Positions 1 through 10,802 are shown, numbered from the stretch's first letter. The stretch is 64,000 nucleotides of DNA from Steinernema hermaphroditum (GCA_030435675.1 CM059624.1:9634769-9698768), one strand, 5' to 3'. Program-made: numbers and translations. Notes: generated by a model from the letters alone, not told the origin.

Positions 1-272
1 GATCGCCGAATCCAAAAAAAAGCGGACGGAAAGATAAGTGTAAAGGGCATGCTGACTCATCCCGGAAGTCGATCAAATCACAGAAGAATCGAAGAAACAG
101 AGTGTTTGGACACAAGACGGATGTTCTCTGGGGTTGTCTTAATCTCTTATCTCTGTTTTCCTCGCCTCCGAACTGGAAACAGTCATTCTGATAAGCGGTC
201 GGCGCGATCGCCGGAAAGGAGGGATGACTCACGGCGGCAAAAAGAAGCCAAGGGGCGAGACGGCGGCGTCGA

Positions 273-280
273 CATAAAAG
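273..280 (+). promoter_or_regulatory. TATA-like box before the secreted orphan gene
   Basis: The sequence CATAAAAG lies about 32 bases before the start codon at 312. Its position suits a TATA box of a gene with a very short leader. This is a motif match only. Confidence 0.35.
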
Positions 281-311
281 AACGCGGCTCCGGCATTCCC
301 TCAGTCACAAC

Positions 312-1360
312 ATGCGCATCTTTCTTCTGCTTCTGACCGTCGCCGTCGTCGACCTCGCCGCCGCCCGGCGGATGCCCGAGTTCCAGGACGAACTCCTCGG
401 CCGCCTGATCGTCTCCAAGAAGAAGTTCCCCTTCCTCACCCCCCAGCACCACCCCGAGCAGGCGCACGTCTACCCCACCGATCAGCAGCTCCGCGTCATC
501 CGCGACGCCGTCGGAGGTCCTCGGCAGTTCGCCCTCCGCTTCAAGCGCTCCTTCGACGACACCGACGAGGACGGATTCCCCATGGACCCCTCCGCCGCCT
601 TCGGATGGTACTCGGCGCCTTTGGTACTGAAGGCACCGCCTATTTAGGTTCGAGACGTTCCAACGCTTCCTCGGCAAGTTCCTGAAGTTCGAGTTCAGCT
701 ACGAGGTGCTCAACAGTACGACCATCGACCCGGCTTCGCTTCCCTTCGACAAGATCAACCAAGACGCCTACTTCAAGGCCATGGTGTAAGATCTTTACCG
801 TGTCTTTCCTATTCTCATTTTCTCTTTAGCATTGACAAGGACATGATGCGACCGTACCTCGAGAACGAATTCAACCCCCGCATGAGAAACATCTCGGCCC
901 ACGAGAAGCCCTGGCTCCCGGCGGAGAAGCTCATCCAGGAGATGAAGGAGTGCCTATACTTCAAGTATGGTTCCGCCAGCGACGAAGACTTCAAGGTAGG
1001 CTACGATAGCCTGCCTCACTGACCGTCCCCCTACAGTATGACAAGAACACGGGAGGCACTATGGTGTACTACAAGGTGACGTGCATGAGGGTGAAGGACT
1101 CCTACTACGTCGGCCTCTCCACCTACGACAACAACTTCGTCCTCCATGATATCGAGCACGTCGACGTCGTTCAGTCCGGCTGGAGCTTCCTCGGCGTCGG
1201 CAAGTCAAAGACGAAGATCGAGCGCTGGTTCGAGAAACGCTACGTCACCCTGAATGACCTCAAGCAGCTCCTCGACTTCATCATGCGTGACTTCGCCGAA
1301 CGCATCCGCATGGAGTACCGCCAGTACCTCCAGGCGGCCAACATTCCCGTCCCCGAGTGA
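312..1360 (+). CDS. secreted protein of unknown function
   Basis: Four exons can be joined in one frame: 312-607, 648-785, 830-995 and 1037-1360, with introns of 40-44 nt bounded by GT and AG. The product is about 307 residues. It opens with a signal peptide (MRIFLLLLTVAVVDLAAA), so it is probably secreted. The rest is soluble and rich in charged and aromatic residues; its C-terminal third is helical and charged (IERWFEKRYVTLNDLKQLL). I do not recognise the family. Codons are strongly biased to C or G in third position, which suggests high expression. An AATAAA-like signal follows at about 1408-1415. Confidence 0.75.
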
Positions 1361-1439
1361 TCCTCTTTTCTGACCAAATTCAGCAATTCAATGAAGCATC
1401 ATACCCGATAAATAATCGATCAAAAGAATAATCGCACTT

Positions 1440-2517
1440 TTAAGAGCTGGCCGAGGCCACTTGTCTTCTTGCGGAGAAAAGGGAATTCACGTGTCGCCGC
1501 ACTTTCGTGCTCGTTGCGAGAAGAATCCACGGCGAAGAGAGCATGCAGGAGTCGTACACAAAGGGGTACATCGCGAAGAGAACGGAGAGGACGGCGTCGT
1601 TTTGGGGAAAGCTGTAGGCGACGGCCTAGAGTGGAGCTCTGCGTCCAGCTTCAGCAGGCTTAACCAACCTGGTAGGCGACCATAAGAAGTTCGCAGCAGA
1701 AGATGAGCATCGAGGCGATGGAGAGCTTTATCTCTGCTGTGCGTATCTTGGCGTCCGTGGGGGAGAGAATTCGAGTTCTGCAGCGAATGATGGCCAAGAG
1801 GGTGGCTCCATTGAGAAGAAGAGACAAAACGGCGACGACGGAGATGACGAGGATCGCTTTTTCACTGTTTCGAAACTGCAAAGCCATCTAGATGCCAGAT
1901 TCGAGGCTGCGATTACATTGGGGACAGCCTGCGTGTTGTAGCTGAGGACGAGGCTCGAGTTGCTCTCGTCGAAGTAGATGTATCGGGCGCCAGTGCTCAG
2001 AATTTGGTGCGTAAAGAGGAGGGGTCCGCACGAGATGACCAGAAGAGATGCCCAGTTGACGATCCGCTTGGAGAGAATCTGAAGGGAACGTTCAACTGGG
2101 CCTTCTTGGAAGAAGCCTGCCGAAGTGGAGATGCCTGCGACGAGGAGACGATTCAGGCCGATGGCCAAGGAGCCGAAGAAGTGCGCGTAGAGGTGGAAGT
2201 ACTTGAGGAAGAAGAAAATCGTGGGAACGAAAGGTGGGAGACTATGGTATAGACTGGCAAAGAGGCCTCTATACGGTAGACGATCGGAGAAGATTTGGGT
2301 GACGACGTCAGTGCAGTCCTGAGAACAAGAGCTGCTACGGGTGCTCGCGGCCACTCACCAAAACACCGTTCACCACGAAGAGCCTGTAGAACCAGGTGCT
2401 GAAGATGTGCCGATTCCGGACGAGGATCGCAACGACGTAGACGTAGAGAAGGAGAGAGGGAGTACCGTACACCGTGGAAACGGTAAATACCAGCGCTACG
2501 AGCGAAGAGGAGGTCAT
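1440..2517 (-). CDS. serpentine receptor class gamma (srg) chemoreceptor
   Basis: This is a seven-helix nematode chemoreceptor. Exon 1 (about 2517-2359) holds a TPSLLLYVYVVAIL helix. The exon from 2318 holds SLYHSLPPFVPTIFFFLKYF and the GLNRLL segment. Later exons hold an NGATLLAIIRCR helix followed by SPTDAKIRTAEIKL, typical of srg proteins. The last exon (1625-1440) ends with the FAMYPFVYD and PWILLATSTKVRRHV blocks that close the family. The exon joining VPN to MALQF is less certain: the most obvious intron there would be only 29 nt. Translation could also start at 2562 in the same frame. Expected role: ligand-sensing G-protein-coupled receptor in sensory neurons. Confidence 0.8.
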
Positions 2518-2656
2518 GCTTAGGAAACACGGAGGAACGGGGTGACCCGAAGGAGTAAACAAGTGGAATTATAGTGATTGTAGAGGACGAAGTGCAGAGC
2601 TAAAATGCCCCTTTAGTCACTTCGCTAATTAGCACCTACAGCTCGGTAAGCACAGA

Positions 2657-3142
2657 TCACAGGGGAACATCGCAGCTGCCGAACGCCCTCCCTCCAAAGC
2701 GTTTCGCGAGGCGACACCCCGACTTCGCGACACCTCGAGAGCAGATCCTTCCGCTGTCCACGGTCACTCTCGAAGGGGATTACGGTAGATATGGTGCATT
2801 GCAAGCGCTGCTCCTACCTTTCCAAACACTCACAGAAGACTTGGTCGCAACTCTCCTGTGTTTCTCCGGGTTCGCAATAACACTGATCATGCACTTCGCA
2901 GCAATCGTTGATCTGCACTGCAAAAACTACCGTAACCCAGAGTGGGGAAAGCGTCAACGCCTACAGATCACCTCCTCCTGCCGAAAGCACATATGTTTCG
3001 TGAGCTTCTTCGCAAACAGGCGCGAGAAGGGGTACGAGTCGCTGCCGCAGTGCCAGTCGGCCATCGAAATCGCGTGACCTTCTTGGATAACAAAGGCGAC
3101 AAAGTAGAAGAGCAACGACAGGAACAAACACCGCGTGGCCAT
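2657..3142 (-). CDS. secreted phospholipase A2-like protein
   Basis: Three exons give about 135 residues. Exon 1 carries a signal peptide (MATRCLFLSLLFYFVAFV). After an intron of about 40 nt, exon 2 encodes NDCCEVHDQCYC, the phospholipase A2 active-site pattern with a Cys pair, catalytic His and its Asp. ESCDQVFCECLE follows and matches the second conserved helix of nematode PLA2-like proteins. The third exon, ending at 2657, is inferred from splice signals and adds more cysteines. It probably hydrolyses or binds phospholipid outside the cell; activity is not shown by sequence alone. An acceptor-like TTTTCGTCAG sits one base before the ATG, and the gene begins 65 bp after the stop of the next upstream gene. 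Confidence 0.65.
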
Positions 3143-3207
3143 TCTGACGAAAAATCGGAAGTTTCCCTCTCCGTTTTGTGCAAAAATGGAAAACGAAACA
3201 ATAAATT

Positions 3208-3541
3208 TTATAGGTGTTCCTGTTTGTACAGGTGGCGGACGGCAAACACAGCGCGATTCAGGACGGTTTCAAGTGATGGAACGGCGGCAGATAAGTCCAT
3301 CGGGCCAGCGACACGTAGTAAATGCCTAAAAAACGGTCCATTGTGTCTACTGGAGAGCTGGCGACAAACCGGCCGCGAGTATCCGTACGGCGATCTGCTG
3401 GCGTGGATGCACTTTGTAGTAGGATCCAAAAGTGTGGTAGGTGACGAAGGAGGCGATGGCGAACGTCGAGAGGGTTCCTGTGATCCGGCACTCCTGGCAG
3501 TCTTCCTTCAGCTTCTTCTCAACTTCCTCTACAGTTACCAT
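3208..3541 (-). CDS. small mitochondrial-type membrane protein, DUF4536/DMAC1-like (tentative)
   Basis: The ATG at 3541 follows directly after GGGCTTTCAGA, a good trans-splice acceptor. The N-terminus is charged (EEVEKKLKED), then CQECRITGTLSTFAIASFV. This resembles the CxxCR-GT-helix opening of DUF4536 proteins such as DMAC1/TMEM261, a complex I assembly factor. A second hydrophobic stretch (IAVRILAAGLSPAL) follows. The 3' end is unclear. A 25-nt intron would continue the frame to a stop near 3208; other splice choices end near 3258. That intron would be extremely short, so the C-terminus needs transcript evidence. Confidence 0.45.
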
Positions 3542-3643
3542 TCTGAAAGCCCGTTGAAACTACGAATACTGACCATGGAAATAATGTCACAGGAAACACC
3601 CTCTGAGATCGAACAGCAGAACACAATGGCTAGATTTATTCAG

Positions 3644-3969
3644 TTACTCTGCTACAGGTTCAACAGTCTTCTTCTTGTTCGGGAGAATGACGCGTTCGGA
3701 GACGGCGAAAGAGAAGGGGAACCACCCCATTTCGATCGAAGCGGCCGTGTAGAGCAAAGCTGAAAGAATTCTGTTAGAAGAAGGCTGCCGATCTCATCCA
3801 AACCTGCTGAGGAGGCGAAGGCCTTCAGACGCTGCCTCTGAGTGGCGAATCGATTGAATCCCCGCAACATCAAGAAGGTGGCTCCGATGAGCGACGCCGA
3901 CTGCCCTACGCGGAAGATAGAAAACGGCTCCTTCGCGGATTTCTGCTCTTGCTGCGGTTCTGCTTCCAT
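3644..3969 (-). CDS. small two-helix membrane protein, unknown
   Basis: Two exons separated by a 46-nt intron (GTTTGGATGA to TTCTTTCAG) give about 92 residues. The N-terminus is charged and glutamine-rich. Two short hydrophobic segments follow, around SASLIGATFLMLRG and ALLYTAASIEMGWFPFSFAV, and a basic tail (PNKKKTVEP). The size and layout suit a small mitochondrial or ER membrane protein, but I do not recognise it. An AATAAA signal lies at 3635-3640 on the minus strand. It sits between NAA20 and the DMAC1-like gene, with gaps of 142 and 102 bp. Confidence 0.65.
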
Positions 3970-4111
3970 GGCTACAGTCAGTGATTAAGTTATGAAGTTC
4001 TGACGCACACAAAGAAAGCAAATATAGAGAATGCAGTCAAGAAAATGAACATTCTTCGCTGAGAGGGTTCTCGTTCAAGAATTCACGTTTTATATAACTC
4101 CAAAAGGACAA

Positions 4112-4830
4112 TCAGTTGTACTCAAGCTGATCACAGGTGATCGGGTGTTTCAGAGGGACTACTGACTTCTTCTCGATGTCCGCCGAAAGCGCTTTTCTCA
4201 TATCTGAAAAGAGAAACGACAACATTGTGGCCGAACGTTTTTCATCCATACCATATGCATCCTCATCTTGTGTCTTCCCGGAGTAGTAGCCTATGATCTT
4301 TCTATACACGACATATCCCAGAGAATGGTACAGACTAAAGGCGACGTTGTTGCTGACACGGACGAAGAGATCAACGAAGTAGCAGTGTTTGCTGAAAGCA
4401 AAACGATACAAGGAGAACGGAGAGTGAACCTACCTTTCGGACACGTCCTCCAGATAGCGCATCATCCGCGCGGCAAGCTTCAGCCGGCGGTACATGGGGG
4501 CTACGGTAACGGCGGTAACATGCCCGTGGAAGTTTTCATTGCGACCTTCGGCTTTACCCATAACTGAAGAGGACAATGTAGCAGAGATTCTCGTCAACGG
4601 TAACCGGCGACTTACTGTAACCCATTATTTCTCCAGTGTGATGCTGGCAAACTTGGAAATACTCCGGCCAGTTCAAATAGTATTGCAGGTAGAAGTTGAA
4701 TCCGTATGTTTCGGTCAGTGGATCCAGGTTCCTGAAAAGCCGCAAATAACAGTCGGAAAGGGAAAACCCCAACTTACACATTGTTGAACTTAAACAAGTC
4801 CATCACATCGAAATCGCGAACAGTCGTCAT
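4112..4830 (-). CDS. naa20: N-alpha-acetyltransferase 20, NatB catalytic subunit
   Basis: Five exons join cleanly. The protein starts MTTVRDFDVMDLFKFNN and continues with NLDPLTETYG, then YLNWPEYFQV, GEIMGY, HGHVTAVTVAP, RRLKLAARMM, FVDLFVRVSNNVA, SLGYVVYRKIIGYYS and DEDAYDMRKALS. All are hallmarks of NAA20 (Nat5). The GNAT acetyl-CoA loop is R-R-L-K-L-A, as in the family. It acetylates nascent proteins starting Met-Asp, Met-Glu, Met-Asn or Met-Gln on the ribosome, with NAA25 as partner. Length (about 175 residues) is normal. The last intron interrupts DAY-DMRKA. It lies in a series of closely spaced minus-strand genes. Confidence 0.95.
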
Positions 4831-5052
4831 CCTTGCATCCAAACCTTCTAGATCCAATCTACCTGAAACCAAATGACCTCTATAAGGAAGCACAGGACAA
4901 CATTAAGTATGACAACTGGACAAACAAATGAGCACCACCGACGAGTTCACCTTCCAGTGGCACACCGAATGGAAGAAAAGGTTTATTCTCCAAAAAATTA
5001 ATCATATTATCGTCATCCTACAATTACAAATCTTATTTACATCGTAAAAAGA

Positions 5053-5307
5053 TCAGTTCTTCTTGTCTCCGCCTTCTTCTTGAATTCCGAAGCTTTTGAG
5101 AGCCGGGACCTTTTCCTTAATCCATCTGACGTAGAATAGCTCCTGGCGCTGATCGGGGTGCACGAGCGATTCATTGTTCTGGATCTTGTAGTACGCGAAA
5201 TGCATAGCTGTAAGCAATCGGCCAATTTAACACGATCTCAGTCCGAACTTACTGAAGAGAAGGCCTCCAAACACGGCGAGCTCCTTGACTGTTCTCGAAC
5301 TAACCAT
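5053..5307 (-). CDS. small single-helix membrane protein, unknown
   Basis: Two exons (ATG at 5307, stop at 5053-5055) give about 70 residues: a hydrophobic helix near the N-terminus (ELAVFGGLLFTMHFAYY), then a soluble tail with RQELFYVRWIKEKVPALKSF and a charged end. The layout resembles accessory subunits of mitochondrial complexes, but I cannot name it. A strong acceptor, CCTTGTTTTCAG, lies 10 nt before the ATG. It may be the first gene of the minus-strand cluster that continues with NAA20, 222 bp downstream. Confidence 0.6.
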
Positions 5308-6330
5308 GGCAGTAGATCTGAAAACAAGGAAATGAGCAAAATGAAGCAAAGTCACAAGGAAAAGAGGCAAACATGCGGCCCGGCTGTCTTTGATCGATAC
5401 CCGAAAGAAAGTTACCGAAAATAACAACACTCTGAGATGCCGAGAGTGTTTTATTATAGTGATTTTGGCTCTTGATCCGAGGGGAGGGACACAGTAAGGC
5501 TAGGAAAAGTCACGCAAGGTACGCCCAGATCACGTAGGCAGGGATCTTTAATTCCTGCTCAGGGCGTCCGCCAGACGGGAAAGTATGAGATGATGTCACT
5601 CTTGCATCATGACGTGTGACAACCAGATCACGCGCCAAACAGCGACGCGCATCACAGAACGCTCAAGGCATCGAAGAGCCTGAAAGATCGCCACTTCCTC
5701 AAAGGTCTTCCTCTGGATACAGCGATCTTTCCCCAGAGGCGAAGCTACTCACACAAAGGGAGCAAAAGCGAACAAATTGAGGACATGGAACGTGTGAAAA
5801 GTATTGGATCAGACAGATCGTGTCGGGAGAATCTCTGTCTCTCTTCAAATATTAAAACTTCTTTTTTCTTATTCCCCCCGCTTTTTGGCTTTATCCAACG
5901 TTTTCAGAAGTGTGTTAAAATCCTGGCGTTTTCTTTTAGATCACTGTGTAATGAGCAATCGAACTCTGCAGCCCAGTTTCTGTCTTTTTTTTTTATTTTC
6001 TTGAATCTTGGCTGTTCACCGCCAAATCTATGTTCTTGGTGGATACTACTCGGTAATTTAGATCAGAGATAGCACCAGATCTTGGATCTTGGAAACGAGC
6101 GTCTTCGTGTTCTCTTCCTAGATCTGTGTGTTTAGCATTTGCGTTGCATGATCTTCTGGAATCGAAGCCTAGAAATGAGTAGTTTTCCTTGATGGAAGCT
6201 AACACTTCTTATTGCTTTTATCGAACATCAATAATACAGTGAAATGAACGATGTGATAGTAGCAATTCCATTTACTTCGTGACGGTTTCTAGTTCTCCTT
6301 GATTCATGACTTCTCCCTTCCAGATAAATC
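5308..6330. other. intergenic region between divergent genes
   Basis: About 1 kb between the divergent starts at 5307 and 6331. It should hold both promoters. The part at 5840-6020 is T-rich on the plus strand. I see no convincing coding or RNA gene. Confidence 0.5.
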
Positions 6331-7031
6331 ATGTCGAAAACTGCGGTTAGGGATAAAGTTGTCGTAAACGATGGCTCGTCGTCTTCAGAGAACGAAGAAG
6401 TCCAGGAAGTTTACTCTTCCGATGAAAACGGAGAACTCTCGGCTAGCAGTGGTGAAGAAGACAACGCTCAAGAATCAGAGAAAGTCGTTTCTTTCGAAGA
6501 GAAAGTCAGGAATAACTCGGTAGGTTTGATTGTATGGTGCAATTTCTATGATTGGCTTTCAGCAAAAGCCTTTATTATCTAAGCGTCAGCTAGCCCTGAA
6601 GATGGAAGAAACCAAAGCAGCTCATAAATTGGCGTTAATTAAGCCGGATTTGGTGAAGGATCGAGAACGAGAGCGTCATCTTTCCCGAGTAGCAACCAAG
6701 TGAGTTTCTGAATGCTGCGTTCGTCCCTATAAACTGTCAATTTAGGGGTGTTGTCCAGTTGTTCAATGCTGTGAGCCAGCGTCAGGGAGAGATGGATCAA
6801 CTCTTTGCGAACAAAGGAAACGGAAAACGTGAAGCTACCGAAAAGCTGGACAAGTTGAAGCCCGAAAGTTTCCGGAAGAAGCTGAAGAAAGACGACAAGG
6901 CAGAAGGTGAAATCAAGCCAGAAGAGGCTGACGAATTGCCGGATGACCTCAAGTTCCTAACGGACGGAACTGGTTTAGGGAAGGAGTTCCTGGTGAAGAA
7001 CGACGTCAAAGATGAAGACTTATCCGACTGA
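6331..7031 (+). CDS. rrp15: ribosomal RNA-processing protein RRP15
   Basis: Exons 6331-6519, 6563-6699 and 6746-7031 join in frame. The N-terminus is acidic and serine-rich (SSSSENEEVQ), as in RRP15. The conserved core follows: IKPDLVKDRERERHLSRVAT then KGVVQLFNAVSQRQ, the RRP15 family signature. The C-terminus is lysine-rich and acidic. The protein is nucleolar and works in early pre-60S ribosome assembly and rRNA processing. The start codon follows an intron-like tract ending TTCCAGATAAATC, consistent with a trans-spliced leader. The next gene on the same strand starts 170 bp after the stop. Confidence 0.92.
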
Positions 7032-7201
7032 AGTTGTTATAGCATTGCTACGTTGTTGATTTTTTGTTGTTTTCACAGATTGTTGATACGATTCACAACC
7101 ATAAAACCGGGAGGAGCTCGCTCTTGTGCATTGCTTGCGGTTGTTCACCATTGATTATCCTTCAAAGTTGCAGTTTCCACAGGTTTACGAGTGTTTCAGC
7201 A

Positions 7202-7630
7202 ATGGAGGTGGTCAATCCTCGACAGAGCACGCTTACCTGCTTTGAAGTGCTGCAGCTTCTGAACGAAGTCAGCCCCGCCGGCTCAAAGCACAGAAACCAG
7301 AAGTCCTACTCGACCCTTCTCTACGCCACAAAAAAGTACCTCCGTACCAGGCCTGCATCTGTGCAAACCAGCGAAGGCATCGCGAAACTCATCCACGCCC
7401 TGAAGCCCTTCAAGTTGACTGCGGCCGAGATCCTTCAGATGATCGACCTGCGACCCACCTCATCCGTTGAGCTTTCGCTGATCGTCGAGGAGACCGAAGC
7501 GCGCCTCACCAGTGAGCAGGAGGAGAAGATCCTCGAGATCGTCGCGGAGCACCTGCCGGAGCCTGAGGAGCTTGCCACGGAGGTTGACCTCACGGAACAT
7601 CGGAAGCACTTGGCCTCGACCTCCTCTTAA
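7202..7630 (+). CDS. crcp: RNA polymerase III subunit RPC9 / CRCP
   Basis: A single exon encodes 142 residues. The start MEVVN matches the usual MEV start of CRCP. Conserved blocks are TCFEVLQLLNEV, YSTLLYATKKYL, LIHALKPFKLTAAEILQMI, DLRPTSSVELSLIVEE and RLTSEQEEKILEIV. The open frame extends 5' to 7064, but the ATG at 7202 lies 2 nt after GAGTGTTTCAG, so the upstream part is probably outron. RPC9 pairs with RPC8 in the Pol III stalk and helps initiation. Placed 170 bp behind RRP15 on the same strand, it is probably the second gene of an operon linking ribosome biogenesis and Pol III. Confidence 0.92.
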   Translation: MEVVNPRQSTLTCFEVLQLLNEVSPAGSKHRNQKSYSTLLYATKKYLRTRPASVQTSEGIAKLIHALKPFKLTAAEILQMIDLRPTSSVELSLIVEETEARLTSEQEEKILEIVAEHLPEPEELATEVDLTEHRKHLASTSS

Positions 7631-7836
7631 GCCTTTATCCGTCCCTGTTATCTGTTGACTGTTGCCGCTCTGTACAGAACTGTTTATTCATCTTACATAG
7701 AATCATTCAACAATAGAGAAATTTTGGACCGTAGCGACTTTTGGTACTCAGTAGAATCAACAACACGACGAGGCTCAGAACAACTGATCGACTTATTAGG
7801 ATCGATATTTACATCAGGGGATCCAGGGAGACTGGG

Positions 7837-9705
7837 TCATTCCATATCCATGGCGTTCTCGCTCCGGATAGAGGAGATGATGTTCTGGAAGGAGAACTGG
7901 TGGAAGTTGCTCTGCATGTCCTCGTCCACCTCTTGTACCGTATCCAGCTGACCCGCCGGAGGCGGCGTCAGAGCTACATGCTCACTTGTGAACTCCTGCA
8001 AGGGTTACGGTAAGCGGGACGGCCTTGTGTGGGTTACCTGGTCGAAGTAGCTCGTGTCGGTCATGCTGGAGATCTGGGGCTTGAAGGGTGGATCGATCTC
8101 CTTGCGGTAGAGCTTGTCCCAGTCGATGGGGGCGAAAAAGGCAGCTTTCTTCACTTCCACGGCGTCTTCGCGGCCACCGCCGAGCCTGAAGGCGCTGTCA
8201 GAAGAGTCGTCGAAGCGTGCCTACCTCATGTTGGGATCCTTGACGAGAAGTCCGCTCAGGAGGATGCGAGCCTCGGGGGAGAGCTTGTTGGGGAAGCGGA
8301 GGGTGCTGGCGAGGATCATCTCGAAGAGTTTGTCGTGATCCTTCGAGTAGAAGGGCAGACGACCGCACATCATCTCGTACATCACCACTCCGACGCCCCA
8401 CCAGTCGACGGCGCGACCGTAGTCGTTGTCCTCGAGCACCTCCGGGGCGAGGTATTCGGGCGTGCCGCAGAAGGTGCGCGTCCGGTCGCCATAGGAGATG
8501 TCCTCCTTGCAGAGTCCGAAATCGGCGATCTTGATGTGACCGTCCTTGTCCAGAAGAAGGTTCTCGAGTTTGAGATCGCGGTAGACGATGTTGTTTTCGT
8601 GGAGGTAGCCGAGGGCGCAGACGATCTCAGCGCCGTAGAAGCGCGTTCGCGCCTCCGAGAAGCCTTCTTTGAACTCCTGCACCTCCTTGTTGAGGTGATA
8701 GTAGAGGTCGCCACCGATGGCGAACTCCATCACGAAACAGATCCGGTTGTTGGTGTCGAAGGAGTACTTCAGCTCCTGAAGGGTCTTTAGCCGAGGCCGG
8801 AGGGGACCAATTACCGTCAGGAAGGGGTGTTTGCACTTTTGGAGGACGCGGTTCTCTGTCACCGTATGTGCTACTTCTTCCCTCGCCAGGATGACCTCCT
8901 TCTTCAGGATCTTGATGGCATAGAGACGGTGCGTCCGTTTCTCCTTGCAGAGAATCACTTTTCCGAAAGTTCCCTTTCCGAGAACTCTCAAGAACTCGAA
9001 GGCTTCCAGGGTCTGCAAGAAGGCACCATAGAAGGCCTCCCAAAGGCCCTCGTCCACTCACAATTCGGTCCTTCTTGGCGGCAGACGCCGCGTCGGCGAT
9101 GGAGGCGACGTCATTCTCCGAGCCTCCCATGACTGCCGGGGTGTTGTAGGTGGTGACCATGCCCGTGTGGCTCTTCACGACGTCCGCCGGGCTCGGCTGG
9201 TGCTCCGAGTGGACCGATGCCATGGACACGGTGTCCGAAGTGTCCATCGACTCGTCGCCTCCTCTGAGAGTGTCCGACACGTGCTGAACCCTGGTTTGCA
9301 CCTCCTTTCTATCCGCAGGCTACCTTTATGGCGGTGATCCATCCCTCGCGGACGTCGCTGGAGCTCGCGTAGAACATGCGCTCGATGACGGTGGTGAACT
9401 GGAGCCCGCGAACCGTGAACCCGAACGGCTTCGGCTTCTCCGTCTTCAGCAGCTGAACCCTTCCTCTGAGACTCTGTAGGCCTGCGGGCACCCACCTGGA
9501 CGTCTTTGACTGTGAAGTCGTTGAGGGGCTCGGGAAGGGGGGCGTTCTCCTCGGGAGCGCCCTTGAATCCGAGGAGGGCGCCGTCTTTGAAGAGGAGAAA
9601 GTAGCGCGGCCTCCAGTTGCGAATGTGCTCTCCGCGCTTCATGAGCCAGCCCTCGTGGACGACGTCGTCCCTCGACCGGCCCTTCACACTCGACTTAGAA
9701 GACAT
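7837..9705 (-). CDS. akt: AKT/PKB serine-threonine kinase
   Basis: Start ATG at 9705, stop at 7837. Exon 1 (9705-9496) begins the PH domain: [19 protein letters not shown] keeps the Lys and Arg used for phosphoinositide binding. Exon 2 (about 9452-9324) completes it with [17 protein letters not shown] serine-rich linker follows, then the kinase domain: [45 protein letters not shown] and activation loop [12 protein letters not shown], with the PDK1-site Thr. The AGC tail ends with the hydrophobic motif FHQFSF, whose Ser is the mTORC2-type site, followed by 16 more residues. It acts in insulin/PI3K signalling. It is convergent with crcp, about 200 bp away. Confidence 0.96.
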
Positions 9706-10730
9706 CGAGAATCCTCCGGATCTGAAAGCAGAGGTTTCTGAGGGGGCCCGGGAGCGGAGGTCGCGCTGCGATTTGGCGTGTTTTCGCTGGAAAACGGAGT
9801 TGGACGGCAACAAAACATCCACATATTTTGCGAATGATCTCGGAGAGGTCGGCACGGAGGAGAAAGAAAAACAACTTTACGTGCGCGCGGCGACGAGAAA
9901 GGCGAAGAGGGCCGACGGGCGTCGCCAGGAGCGCCTCGCCTAGAAGCCCAACACCTCGGCTTAGGGTCGCCGACGCTGTCCTTAGCGACATCAATTAGCG
10001 CGTCTCGAGAAGCACGGACGTGTAATCCTGCTGGTACCGAGCGCGAACTCCTCTCGGAATCGATAAAATCCCATCACTGGCGGAAACGAGAAAAACAAGG
10101 CGGCGGGCAGAAGGGGATGTCGAGGGGGACAGTTAGGCTGCGGAGCCGCGCACGGGCCGAGCATGGCCGGAGAGAGGTTCGGCCAGGTGGAGAGGGTTGT
10201 TCCGGCGAGGGCGCGACAACTTGGGAGTGTCTTCACCCGACTTCTTCTAGTCTCGTCGCGGCGGCTCGATTTGACAACAGCGACAGTGTTGACGAGAGCC
10301 TCGTGGAGAGAAGCGCGTCGTCGGCAGCGAAATAGTGGGGCCCCCACCGGAGGGAGGAGAGAATGCCTTGCGCCATAATAACACGCGGCTTTGTTGCACT
10401 TTATGGCCGAGAGAGTCCGTGATCGCCAAAAACAGAGAGTGACCCACTCGTGGATCGCCTGCACGGGGCTAAACGTCTGCTCTCCGAAGAGATCGAACGG
10501 GAAACCTGGGCGGCAGAAGAAGCCAAGGAATGCGCAAAAGCCAAGGTCGGGCGGTCGGAAAGTGCACGCCTTAAAGTCACATGAGCAGAGAGTGTTTTTC
10601 GGTAAACAACTCCGTTAGACGCTTATACACAAGCATCGCCGACGCCAAACCAAAACGACGAAGAATGAAAACAAGGTCCGCGAATAAACCCAAACGGAGA
10701 GATTAGATTTGTGGGAAGGAGAGGGAGTGG
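9706..10730. other. intergenic region upstream of akt
   Basis: About 1 kb of moderately GC-rich sequence between the AKT start and tRNA-Pro. It probably contains the AKT promoter and 5' untranslated exons. Open frames here show no recognisable protein motif on either strand. Confidence 0.4.
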
Positions 10731-10802
10731 GGCTGAGTGGTCTAGTGGTATGATTCTCGCTTAGGGTGCGAGAGGTCCCGGGATCAATCCCCGGCTCAGC
10801 CC
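10731..10802 (+). tRNA. tRNA-Pro (AGG)
   Basis: A complete cloverleaf of 72 nt. The acceptor stem is GGCTGAG pairing with CTCAGCC, overlapping the 3' end. The D arm starts TGGTCTAGTGG (A box). The anticodon stem TCTCGC/GCGAGA encloses TTAGGGT with anticodon AGG at 10763-10765. The T arm is CCCGGGATCAATCCCCGG (B box GGGATCAATCC). No intron. Confidence 0.96.

Noticed and set aside
2942..3763. 273-codon plus-strand open frame
   Set aside because: It runs antisense to the PLA2-like, DMAC1-like and two-helix genes. The minus-strand exons have splice signals and family motifs; this frame has none.
8029..8790. 253-codon plus-strand open frame
   Set aside because: It is exactly antisense to the AKT kinase exons. 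The open frame comes from the GC-biased codons of AKT, and the translation has no known motif.
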